From NCBI GenBank assembly GCA_041746735.1, contig JBGTGP010000020.1, positions 127,179 to 191,178 on the forward strand: a stretch of DNA of 64,000 nt, given 5' to 3'. Below, piece by piece: positions 55,236 through 63,247 of the stretch. Source of the DNA: Opimibacter sp041746735. GTDB taxonomy: Bacteria; Bacteroidota; Bacteroidia; Chitinophagales; Saprospiraceae. The first letter of the stretch is position 1. Every line of letters starts with the position of its first letter. Made by a program: the position numbers and the translations under genes. The notes beneath the pieces are model-generated. The model worked only from the letters and a program-made list of their open reading frames with translations, searched no databases and was not told where the DNA came from.

Positions 55236-55967
55236 ATGGAACAGATCAGACCCCTCATCTCCGTGAAGGACCTTTCCCGGACCTATATCATGGGGATGGA
55301 GAAAGTACATGCCCTGCGCTCCGTCACCCTCGAAATCACCCGTAATGAGTATGTAGCCCTGATGGGCCCTTCCGGATCTGGTAAAAGTACGCTCATGAAT
55401 ATTCTCGGTTGTCTTGATACCCCCACTTTGGGAGAATACTATCTCAACAATCAACTGGTCAGTGAAATGACGGATGGGGAGTTGGCCGGCGTGAGAAACA
55501 AAGAGATTGGGTTTGTATTCCAAACTTTCAATTTGCTGCCGCGCCTTTCAGCATTGGAAAATGTAGCGCTCCCTCTGGTCTATGCCGGTATGGGACGTTC
55601 CCGCCGGGAAGAACGGGCAGAAGAGGTGATGGAGCAGGTGGGTCTTGCAGACCGCATGTACCATAAGCCTAATGAATTGTCTGGAGGCCAGCGCCAGAGA
55701 GTCGCGATTGCCCGGGCTCTTGTCAATAATCCGTCGATCATCCTGGCAGATGAACCCACCGGCAACCTTGACACCAAGACATCCCTGGAGATCATGGATA
55801 TATTCGGCCGCATCCACGGACTTGGTAATACAATTATTCTCGTGACGCATGAGCCTGATATTTCGGAGTATGCGCACAGAGTGGTCAAATTGAGGGATGG
55901 GTATGTCGAATCAGATGCCTTGAATCCGCATTATGTCGTGTCCGCCTCAGAAGCCGGACAGGACTAA
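55236..55967 (+). CDS. ABC transporter ATP-binding protein (MacB-type)
   Basis: A 243-aa ATPase: Walker A GPSGSGKST, signature LSGGQRQRVAIARAL, Walker B IILADEPTGNLD and His in VTHEPD. The N-terminus VKDLSRTYIMGMEKVHALRSV is characteristic of MacB-type exporters. No permease is adjacent. It ends 17 bp before the cobalamin adenosyltransferase gene, with which it may be co-transcribed. Confidence 0.9.
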   Translation: MEQIRPLISVKDLSRTYIMGMEKVHALRSVTLEITRNEYVALMGPSGSGKSTLMNILGCLDTPTLGEYYLNNQLVSEMTDGELAGVRNKEIGFVFQTFNLLPRLSALENVALPLVYAGMGRSRREERAEEVMEQVGLADRMYHKPNELSGGQRQRVAIARALVNNPSIILADEPTGNLDTKTSLEIMDIFGRIHGLGNTIILVTHEPDISEYAHRVVKLRDGYVESDALNPHYVVSASEAGQD

Positions 55968-55984
55968 ATTTTACCTTTCAGTGT

Positions 55985-56557
55985 ATGGCGACAAAGATTT
56001 ATACGCGAACCGGTGATGATGGGACAACAGGTTTGTTTGGCGGGGCTCGTCTTCCCAAGGATCATATCCGCATAGAAGCTTATGGCACCGTAGACGAACT
56101 CAATTCTGTCATCGGCTGGCTGATGGCCAATATTCCTGACCGGCAGATCGATATGTTGTTGCAAACGATTCAATCCCGATTATTTACCATTGGGTCTAAT
56201 CTGGCGAGCCAACCCGGTAAGGATATGATCACACCGGATTTGCTGGATGAAGATGTTAGGTTGATCGAAGATTCCATCGACAAAATGCAGGAGACTCTTC
56301 CACCTCTTAAGCACTTTATTATGCCGGGAGGTAGTGCGTCAGTCAGTGCCGCCCACCTTGCGCGTACAGTCTGCCGCAGAGCAGAACGACGATGCGTTAC
56401 GCTGGCGCAAACATCTGATGTGCAAGCTATTATTATCCTTTATCTCAACCGGTTATCTGATTTCTTTTTTGTGCTAGCTCGATGGCTGGGTGCACGGGAA
56501 GGCGTAGAAGAAATCAAGTGGATTCCAAGGGAACCAAAGAAGAAAGAGCCTAAATAA
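55985..56557 (+). CDS. Cob(I)alamin adenosyltransferase, PduO-type
   Basis: A 190-aa enzyme that makes adenosylcobalamin from cob(I)alamin and ATP. The ATP-binding N-terminus TRTGDDGTTGLFGGARLPKD and the block RIEAYGTVDELNS, then RTVCRRAERRC and LNRLSDFFFVLARW are the family signature. No other cobalamin genes or riboswitch are seen here. The C-terminus ends in Lys/Glu repeats (EPKKKEPK). Confidence 0.93.
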   Translation: MATKIYTRTGDDGTTGLFGGARLPKDHIRIEAYGTVDELNSVIGWLMANIPDRQIDMLLQTIQSRLFTIGSNLASQPGKDMITPDLLDEDVRLIEDSIDKMQETLPPLKHFIMPGGSASVSAAHLARTVCRRAERRCVTLAQTSDVQAIIILYLNRLSDFFFVLARWLGAREGVEEIKWIPREPKKKEPK

Positions 56558-56590
56558 TATCGAATCAGGCAGGTAAGTAGTAGGAAGGAA

Positions 56591-57154
56591 TTATGCTAAA
56601 TGTCGTTTGGGTTTCAGCATAAAAACATGGAGCGCTACGCCAAACAGGATGAGGCTATAGAAAAGATCTCCCAGTACCTGGTTGACGAAAAACGGCAATC
56701 CGGCTGTGTAGCAGGCTAAGAGACCGGGAAGATTGATGGGATATGCAGAAGACGAGGCCCAGACCCCAAAGTTCGACAGTAAGAAGAAGATACCAGATGA
56801 ACCCAGCGCACCAAAAAAGACCTTGGGCATGGTGATGCTGTTCCTGAAAAGGGCATAGCCAAAGATCACGATGATACCGAAAGCAGCATAACTCCAAAGC
56901 GCACCCCGGTACAGAAAAACAAAATGTTTGTAATCGTCCGGATAAGCCGCAGCATAAATTACATTATTGAGGATCATGTCACTGATCAGCATGACCAGGT
57001 AGGGAATGACAATCGCAACACTCCGCCTGCCGGCAAAAGCTGCACCAAACAAAGAAATGGCTCCAATCGCGGTAAAATTGGGATAATGAGGTATCAGACG
57101 GCTCCCGATTCCAACTATAAGCAATGAAATGATCAATCCCCTGGTCTGGTTCAT
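56591..57154 (-). CDS. DUF6580 membrane protein
   Basis: From ATG 57154 the product is 187 aa with about five to six hydrophobic segments. The N-terminus MNQTRGLIISLLIVGIGSR and HYPNFTAIGAISLFGAAFAG match DUF6580 family putative transport proteins, common in Bacteroidota. Substrate unknown. It is convergent with the cobalamin adenosyltransferase gene; whether the two are functionally related cannot be told. Confidence 0.8.
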   Translation of the reverse strand: MNQTRGLIISLLIVGIGSRLIPHYPNFTAIGAISLFGAAFAGRRSVAIVIPYLVMLISDMILNNVIYAAAYPDDYKHFVFLYRGALWSYAAFGIIVIFGYALFRNSITMPKVFFGALGSSGIFFLLSNFGVWASSSAYPINLPGLLACYTAGLPFFVNQVLGDLFYSLILFGVALHVFMLKPKRHLA

Positions 57155-57161
57155 ATAGTGC

Positions 57162-57188
57162 CAAAAGTAAAAAGATTCTTCTAAACAA
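57162..57188 (-). promoter_or_regulatory. Bacteroidota-type promoter for the DUF6580 gene
   Basis: On the minus strand TTG (57186-57188), 16-nt spacer and TACTTTTG (57162-57169). The -7 box is exact and ends 7 nt before the ATG at 57154. Confidence 0.55.
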
Positions 57189-57312
57189 TCACCGGATACG
57201 TCCATTTCAACCCCGGATATAGCGATCTGTTTGTATAATTACGATCAGGAACGGCCCCGGGGTTGGAAAAACTTCTCCGTTCTGATACTTTCAAATATAA
57301 AATTTACTTTTT

Positions 57313-59184
57313 ATGTGTGGATCGTTTGGGGTGCGTATTTGTCTGGTAGCTGGCATTTTCTTAGCGGCCAGGGAGGCCATTACAGCCCAGCCATCACGCT
57401 ACTACTGGCAACAGGAAGCTCATTATCAAATGGATATAGATCTGGATGTACGTACCAATCGTTTTGCCGGACGGCAGGTCATCCGGTACAAAAACAATTC
57501 CCCAGATGTCCTTGACCGCATTTTTTTTCATTTGTATCTCAATGCCTTTCAACCCGGCAGCGTGATGGATGTCAGGTCCAGAACGCTGGCAGACCCGGAT
57601 CCCCGGGTCACCTCCCGGATACATACTTTGCAACCTCATGAAATCGGGTATCAGAATATCTCCAGTCTTACTCAAAACGGCAACCCTGTGCGATATGAAG
57701 TCAACGGCACTATCCTGGAAGTGCAATTGGCACAGCCCATACGCCCCGGACAATCTGCTAAACTGGAAATGGTGTACGAGGCTCAGGTGCCCATCCAGAT
57801 TCGCCGAAACGGACGAGATAATAAAGAGGGGATACGCTATTCGATGTCCCAGTGGTATCCTAAACTTTGCAATTACGATCGGCAAGGGTGGCACGCACAT
57901 CCCTACGTCGGGAGAGAGTTCTATGGCGTTTGGGGTGACTTTGATGTACGGATCACCCTGGATGCCGACTATACAGTAGCCGCTTCAGGTGTGTTGAAAA
58001 ATGCCCGGCAAATCGGACATGGATATGCCACTGAACCCAAACGACGCTCCGACAAATTAACATGGAAATTTCTGGCTGAAAATGTGCACGATTTTGTCTG
58101 GGCGGCTGATCCTTCCTACATCCATGATGTACATCTCTGTAAGGATGGAACCATCCTCCGTGCCTTTTACCATGATCACGAACGGTTTACTGAAAATTGG
58201 CAGGCATTGTTACCCATCATGGAAGAGGCGTTGACCTTTATCAATAGGCGCTTTGGCCAATATCCGTATCCGGTGTATTCATTTATTCAGGGTGGTGACG
58301 GTGGCATGGAATATCCGATGGCCACGCTTATCACCGGCCAGCGTTCCTTGACCAGTCTGGTCGGGGTCTCCGTTCATGAGTTAATGCACAGCTGGTATCA
58401 AATGGTATTGGGTTTTAATGAAAGTTATTATTATTGGATGGATGAAGGATTTACACAATATGCCTCCGAGTTGGTCATGAATCATCTGGCAGAGAAACGA
58501 TTGATTCCTGGCGATCCGGATCCAGACCCTTTTGGTGGTTTCTACAGAGGATATCAGAATATGGTCAGCAAAGGCATAGAGGAGCCCCTCTCTACCCATG
58601 CAGATCATTTTGAAAATAACGCCGCCTATAGCGTATCCGCTTACGTGAAAGGAGCAGTCTTTCTTCATCAGTTGGAATATGTGATTGGAAAACCGGCCTT
58701 TGACAAAGGCATGCTTGAGTTTTACAATACCTGGAAATTCAAACATCCGGATGACAATGATTTTATTCGGGTGATGGAAAAGGTATCAGGTCTTGAACTG
58801 GACTGGTACAAAGACTATTTTGTCTACACGACAAAGACCATTGATTATGCTCTGGATACGCTGATAGAAGCAGGGGGTGGCACCATGATCCAGATAAGTC
58901 GACAGGATTTCATGATCATGCCGGTTGATATACAGGTGGTATTGGAGCAAGGGCGCGTGCTCAATTATACGATTCCACTTGATATCATGCGAGGTTCAAA
59001 ACGGGAGTCGCCTGATATAGGAGAAGCTTTTATCGTGTTACCGGATTGGAATTGGGTGAATCCATCATATACGTTTACCATTCCTTTTCCATTACATGAA
59101 ATACAATCTGTAGAAATTGATCCTTCGGGCCGAATGGCTGATTTTGATAAAGGAAATAATAACTGGCCGTTGATGCGACCGTAA
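57313..59184 (+). CDS. M1 family metallopeptidase, exported
   Basis: A 623-aa zinc aminopeptidase with a signal peptide (MCGSFGVRICLVAGIFLA to ITAQ). The zinc site HELMH (His355, Glu356, His359) and Glu378 in MDEGFTQYASE follow the HEXXH-x18-E rule, with the exopeptidase motif GGDGGMEYPM before it. It should trim peptides in the periplasm or outside. It lacks the C-terminal helical domain of the long M1 enzymes. Confidence 0.93.
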   Translation: MCGSFGVRICLVAGIFLAAREAITAQPSRYYWQQEAHYQMDIDLDVRTNRFAGRQVIRYKNNSPDVLDRIFFHLYLNAFQPGSVMDVRSRTLADPDPRVTSRIHTLQPHEIGYQNISSLTQNGNPVRYEVNGTILEVQLAQPIRPGQSAKLEMVYEAQVPIQIRRNGRDNKEGIRYSMSQWYPKLCNYDRQGWHAHPYVGREFYGVWGDFDVRITLDADYTVAASGVLKNARQIGHGYATEPKRRSDKLTWKFLAENVHDFVWAADPSYIHDVHLCKDGTILRAFYHDHERFTENWQALLPIMEEALTFINRRFGQYPYPVYSFIQGGDGGMEYPMATLITGQRSLTSLVGVSVHELMHSWYQMVLGFNESYYYWMDEGFTQYASELVMNHLAEKRLIPGDPDPDPFGGFYRGYQNMVSKGIEEPLSTHADHFENNAAYSVSAYVKGAVFLHQLEYVIGKPAFDKGMLEFYNTWKFKHPDDNDFIRVMEKVSGLELDWYKDYFVYTTKTIDYALDTLIEAGGGTMIQISRQDFMIMPVDIQVVLEQGRVLNYTIPLDIMRGSKRESPDIGEAFIVLPDWNWVNPSYTFTIPFPLHEIQSVEIDPSGRMADFDKGNNNWPLMRP

Positions 59185-59269
59185 TAACCCAATCCTTGAG
59201 TCAGAAGGGGCACGATGCCATTCAAGAGTATGGCCGGCTCCGTGAAATAACCTTTAAATCAGGAATGAC

Positions 59270-61966
59270 ATGATCAGATTTTTTATGGCGGTATTCATTT
59301 TGGGGATCGCCGTGGCTCCCTTGTCGGCTCAGCCGTTGGGTGAAAAAATATTGGAAGGAATGCAGATACGCAATGTAGGTCCAGCCGGTATGAGTGGACG
59401 TATCACCGCTATTGATGTGGTGTTGCGCAATCCCAATCACATCTTCATTGGGGCGGCCTCCGGCGGTGTCTGGGAGTCTACTGATGGCGGAGTAAAATGG
59501 AAACCCATCTTCGACGACCAGCCCACATTAGCGATCGGTGCCATTAAAATCAATCAGCAAAATCCAAGCGAGATATGGGTCGGCACCGGTGAAGGAAATC
59601 CCCGCAACTCACAAAACAGCGGCAAAGGAATATTCCGGACACTGGATGGTGGACGGACATGGGCGCTCATGGGACTCGCAGAAACAAAGGTGATCCACCG
59701 GATTCTGATAGATCCACATCAACCCCAGACGGTGTATGTAGGTGCGGGTGGCTCACCATGGGGTGCCAATGAAGAACGCGGAGTATATAAGTCCACGGAT
59801 AGCGGTAAGTCGTGGAAAAGAATCCTCTTTTCCAATTCGACTTCCGGTATCGGAGATCTCGTGATGGATCCATCAAATCCCCGTAAGATCGTCGCTGCCC
59901 TGTATGATCACCAACGAACGCCCTGGTTTTTTACCAGCGGCGGAGAAGGATCAGGGTTGTATCTCACGTATGATGGTGGCGAAACCTGGAAAAGAATAAC
60001 CGACAAGGAAGGATTACCGAAAGGGCATCTGGGTAGAATAGGCCTTGCGATCTCCCATTCTAAGCCCAATATCATCTATGCCCTTGTCGAAGCCAAAGAG
60101 AACGGACTTTATAAGAGTATAGACGGAGGTGAGTCCTGGTCACTGGTCTCGACCAAGAACATTGGTAACCGTCCATTTTATTACCACGAACTCTATGTGG
60201 ATCCGGTCAATGAAAACAGGATATGGAATCTGCATACCTATGTAACAAAAAGTGAAGATGGTGGCCGCACGTTCGAAACGATTTTGGATTATGGTAAAAG
60301 CGTGCACCCGGATCACCATGCCTTCTGGATTCATCCCGACAATCCTGATTACATTATTGATGGTAACGATGGGGGGCTTAATATTTCCAGAGATGGCGGT
60401 CGTAACTGGTATTTCTGTAGCAATATTCCGGTAGGACAGTTTTATCATGTCAATCTCGACCATGATTTTCCCTTCAATCTGTACGGAGGTATGCAGGATA
60501 ATGGATCCTGGGTGGGTCCGGCGTATGTATTGAAAGCAGGGGGTATACGCAATCAGGATTGGCGTGAGCTCTATTTTGGAGATGGATTTGATGTAGTGCC
60601 CAGGTTGAGCAATACCCGTTTTGGATGGGCGATGAGCCAGGGAGGCAACCTGGCATACTATGATCGGGAGACCGGTTTCAATCAGTTTGTCCGTCCGGTG
60701 CATTCGGATGGAGTCACCTTGCGCTATAACTGGAACGCTGCAATAGCCGCAATCCCTGGTGAAGATTGTGGCATCTATTATGGAAGCCAATATGTACACC
60801 AGACTACAGATTGCGGTCAAACCTGGACTATTATTTCTCCGGATCTGACATCAAATGATACCTCAAAGCACAAACAACATTTGTCCGGAGGATTGACATT
60901 GGATGCCACATCGGCTGAAAACCACAATACGATATTGTGTATCGCTCCCAGTACATTGGATCCGGATGTCATATGGGTAGGTACGGATGATGGTCATCTT
61001 CACTTGACCCGTGATGGTGGTCGTACCTGGGCCAATCAGTTCGGTCGTTTACCAGGTTGTCCTGCGGGTGCATGGATACCGCAGATTGAAGTTTCAGTTC
61101 ACCACTCAGGAGAGGCGTTTGTAGTGGTCAATCACTATCGCCAGCAAGATTGGGGAGCGTATGCTTACCACACACGTGATTATGGCGACACCTTGCAAAG
61201 AATAGCGAATAACGAACAAATTCACTCCTTTGTCCAATGCATTGTGCAGGATCCAGTGGTGCCAGAGCTGTTGTTTTTGGGGGCAGATGACGGATTGTAT
61301 GTCAGCCTCGACAGAGGTAAAAATTGGACCCGATTTCCATCAACCGTTTTTCCCCATGTTTCAACGATGGATATGAAAATACACCCGCATGAGCATAGTC
61401 TTGTAATCGGAACATTCGGACGCTCATTGTGGGTCATGGACAATCTATGGCCACTGAGGCAACTGGCAACTGACCGGTCTATTTCTGAAAAGGTTTTTAC
61501 TCTTTTCCGTGCAACGGAGGCGATACAAGCTCAGTACAGGTCGGTAGATGGCATCCGTTTTACAGCAGATGCTGAATATAGGGGAGACAACAGGGGAGGT
61601 GGGGCCAGAATTCCGGTGTACGTCAAACCTGTACCCGATAAGACGCAAACAGTTGAAACCGTTAAAAGTGATATTAAATCAAAATCTAAAGGAGTTGCCG
61701 ATTCAGGAGAAGCAGGAACAATAAGCGGTAAAACCCCGGATGCGGCGGAGAAAAAAGAGGAAATGAAGGACAAGGATGTGATACAGATATATGTGCTGAA
61801 TTCGCAAGGTGATTCCATCCGGTATATAAGGCAAAAATTGAAAGAGGGTTGGAACACCGTGGTGTGGGATTTGCGGCAGAAAGGTGTCCGGTTTCCATCC
61901 AGACAGGAACCTGCAAAGGATGCGGATGATCCTTCTGGACCTTATGTCCTTCCGGGTAGCTATTAG
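59270..61966 (+). CDS. Asp-box (BNR/VPS10-like) propeller protein, cut by an amber codon
   Basis: An 898-aa exported protein (signal peptide ending LSAQ). About ten Asp-box repeats of S/T-x-D-x-G-x-x-W type are seen (ESTDGGVKW, RTLDGGRTW, KSTDSGKSW, LTYDGGETW, KSIDGGESW, ISRDGGRNW, QTTDCGQTW, LTRDGGRTW, VSLDRGKNW and more), as in sortilin-like beta-propellers. The reading frame stops at TAG 61964-61966 right after PYVLPGSY, but continues in the same frame with family-like sequence for 182 more codons. So the natural protein is about 1080 aa and the stop is premature: mutation, error or recoding. Function of this family in Bacteroidota is not established. Confidence 0.88.
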   Translation: MIRFFMAVFILGIAVAPLSAQPLGEKILEGMQIRNVGPAGMSGRITAIDVVLRNPNHIFIGAASGGVWESTDGGVKWKPIFDDQPTLAIGAIKINQQNPSEIWVGTGEGNPRNSQNSGKGIFRTLDGGRTWALMGLAETKVIHRILIDPHQPQTVYVGAGGSPWGANEERGVYKSTDSGKSWKRILFSNSTSGIGDLVMDPSNPRKIVAALYDHQRTPWFFTSGGEGSGLYLTYDGGETWKRITDKEGLPKGHLGRIGLAISHSKPNIIYALVEAKENGLYKSIDGGESWSLVSTKNIGNRPFYYHELYVDPVNENRIWNLHTYVTKSEDGGRTFETILDYGKSVHPDHHAFWIHPDNPDYIIDGNDGGLNISRDGGRNWYFCSNIPVGQFYHVNLDHDFPFNLYGGMQDNGSWVGPAYVLKAGGIRNQDWRELYFGDGFDVVPRLSNTRFGWAMSQGGNLAYYDRETGFNQFVRPVHSDGVTLRYNWNAAIAAIPGEDCGIYYGSQYVHQTTDCGQTWTIISPDLTSNDTSKHKQHLSGGLTLDATSAENHNTILCIAPSTLDPDVIWVGTDDGHLHLTRDGGRTWANQFGRLPGCPAGAWIPQIEVSVHHSGEAFVVVNHYRQQDWGAYAYHTRDYGDTLQRIANNEQIHSFVQCIVQDPVVPELLFLGADDGLYVSLDRGKNWTRFPSTVFPHVSTMDMKIHPHEHSLVIGTFGRSLWVMDNLWPLRQLATDRSISEKVFTLFRATEAIQAQYRSVDGIRFTADAEYRGDNRGGGARIPVYVKPVPDKTQTVETVKSDIKSKSKGVADSGEAGTISGKTPDAAEKKEEMKDKDVIQIYVLNSQGDSIRYIRQKLKEGWNTVVWDLRQKGVRFPSRQEPAKDADDPSGPYVLPGSY

Positions 61967-62512
61967 CTGGTCGCATTGTATCAGGGTGGCAAAGATTCAA
62001 TTGTGGTGAATGTTGGTCTCGATCAAAGGCTCAGCATCACAACAGAAGACCTCGACGCACGGAACCAAATAGTCATGACTTTTTATGCAGAAGTAGACAA
62101 AGCACATCGTGCATTTCGGGCCCTGCAGGATGTCCGTACGGATATTCGGATGACTGAAACTTTGTTGGTCAATGCGCCCGATAGCGTTCAAACCCGGGTG
62201 AAGGAAAACATAAAGGGACTCCAACAAAAAATAACCACGCTGGAGAATAAAGTCATGAACCCGGAAGATATAAAAGGCATCGTCCGCGATGATCTTTTAA
62301 ATCGACAAATGTTTAGCACCATGAACTATCTCAATACATCGCTTGGGGATCCGGGTTCAAATGCCAGGGCTATGATCTCACAAACCGCACGCAATGTGCA
62401 GGCACTGGTCGATGAGGTCAATGCGTTTCTCAAGAATGATTGGCTTGTATTTCAGGAAAGGATGGCCGGTTGGTCATGGCCCCTGTTTAAGAAGATTCAA
62501 CTGGTGGAATAG
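61967..62512 (+). pseudogene. In-frame C-terminal continuation of the Asp-box protein
   Basis: The same frame as the preceding gene after its amber codon, 181 codons and a stop. It reads LVALYQGGKDSIVVNVGLD, the typical end-strand of the family's C-terminal beta domain, then a helical region (QTRVKENIKGLQQKITTLE, SQTARNVQALVDEVNAFLK) ending KKIQLVE. Only TTG 61976 could start it separately; there is no ATG or promoter at a sensible place. It is treated as the severed C-terminus. Confidence 0.8.
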
Positions 62513-62556
62513 GACTCTTCCTATTGCTCAAGTTTTGGTCACCATCGATTATAGGG

Positions 62557-62594
62557 TTAGGAGTTTAGTGTTTAGGAGTTTAGTGTTTAGTGTG
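62557..62594. repeat. 15-bp tandem repeat
   Basis: Two perfect copies of TTAGGAGTTTAGTGT (62557-62571 and 62572-62586), followed by a partial copy, 45 bp after the end of the propeller frame. They open a gene-free region (62513-63205) that is made of repeats and palindromes. Confidence 0.85.
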
Positions 62595-62656
62595 CCCTCA
62601 TGATTTAGGTTGACAGGAGATTTGGCTAATGGATACGGCTGGTTATCCCGGAACGA

Positions 62657-62760
62657 GATATTGGGCGACCCATTCAGGGTCGGAGGTGGGGGTGTGCCTC
62701 GGGCCCCGGGTTGCAACCCGGGGTTATAGATGGGTAAGCCCTTCGGGCTTATGTATGATC
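62657..62760. repeat. REP-like palindromic element, copy 1
   Basis: 104 bp holding three hairpins in a row: CGACCC/GGGTCG (62666-62682, loop 5), a 20-bp perfect palindrome (62704-62723, CCCCGGGTT centre), and AAGCCC/GGGCTT (62736-62750, loop 3). The same layout recurs at 63004-63107. Confidence 0.85.
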
Positions 62761-62776
62761 AGCGGTGAATGTGTAG

Positions 62777-62796
62777 GGGCGGGTCGCGACCCGCCC
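62777..62796. repeat. 20-bp perfect GC palindrome
   Basis: A self-complementary 20-mer (GGGCGGGTC centre) directly after element copy 1. It forms a strong cruciform or RNA hairpin. No gene flanks it closely. Confidence 0.8.
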
Positions 62797-63003
62797 GTAC
62801 GTATGGTCCCCTCGGCACATGTCTTTACCTTTTTTCCCTTCACCTTTTCAAATTTTCATTTGTGTTCATTCGCGAGAATTAGCGGCTGAAATGAGCACAT
62901 GAGATCAGGCTCCCGGACTTGTACTTTCGCGAAGGGATACCTTTAAGTACTTAGAAGATAGCCTGCGGTTACGGGCTAGTAAACTGTTGATGCCCTTGAA
63001 AGG

Positions 63004-63107
63004 GATATTGTGCGACCTATTCAGGGTCGAAGTTCAGGGGTGGTGCACATACCCCGCGTGCAACCCGGGGTTATAAGTGTGTAAGCCCTTCAGGCTTATG
63101 TATGATC
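63004..63107. repeat. REP-like palindromic element, copy 2
   Basis: 104 bp colinear with copy 1 at roughly 80% identity. The outer hairpins are kept (CGACCT/GGGTCG with one wobble; AAGCCC/AGGCTT with one change), while the central palindrome is eroded on its left arm. Same strand and same length as copy 1. Confidence 0.85.
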
Positions 63108-63134
63108 TTGCTTTCTTGCATAGATCGTGCTTTA

Positions 63135-63236
63135 ACTCTCGATGACTCTCGATGACTCTCGTTTTAGTCGCCGAAGCTATAGCGAAGGTGAAAGACTTTC
63201 GATAACTTTCGGTGTCTCTCGTTTTAGTCGCCCAAG
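63135..63236. repeat. Degenerate short direct repeats
   Basis: GACTCTCGAT is repeated, and CTCTCGTTTTAGTCGCC occurs at 63157-63173 and again at 63217-63232 (last base differing), each preceded by TCGAT(G/A)AC-like units. The second copy runs into the start of the open reading frame of the repeat adhesin. Confidence 0.7.
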
Positions 63237-63247
63237 TAGAGGTGTCA

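Noticed and set aside
62629..62889. 86-codon plus-strand frame in the palindrome region
   Set aside because: It is formed by the palindromic element itself and has no coding signal.
63131..63236. Short repeats considered as a CRISPR array
   Set aside because: Units are irregular, spacers are not of even length and no cas genes are present.
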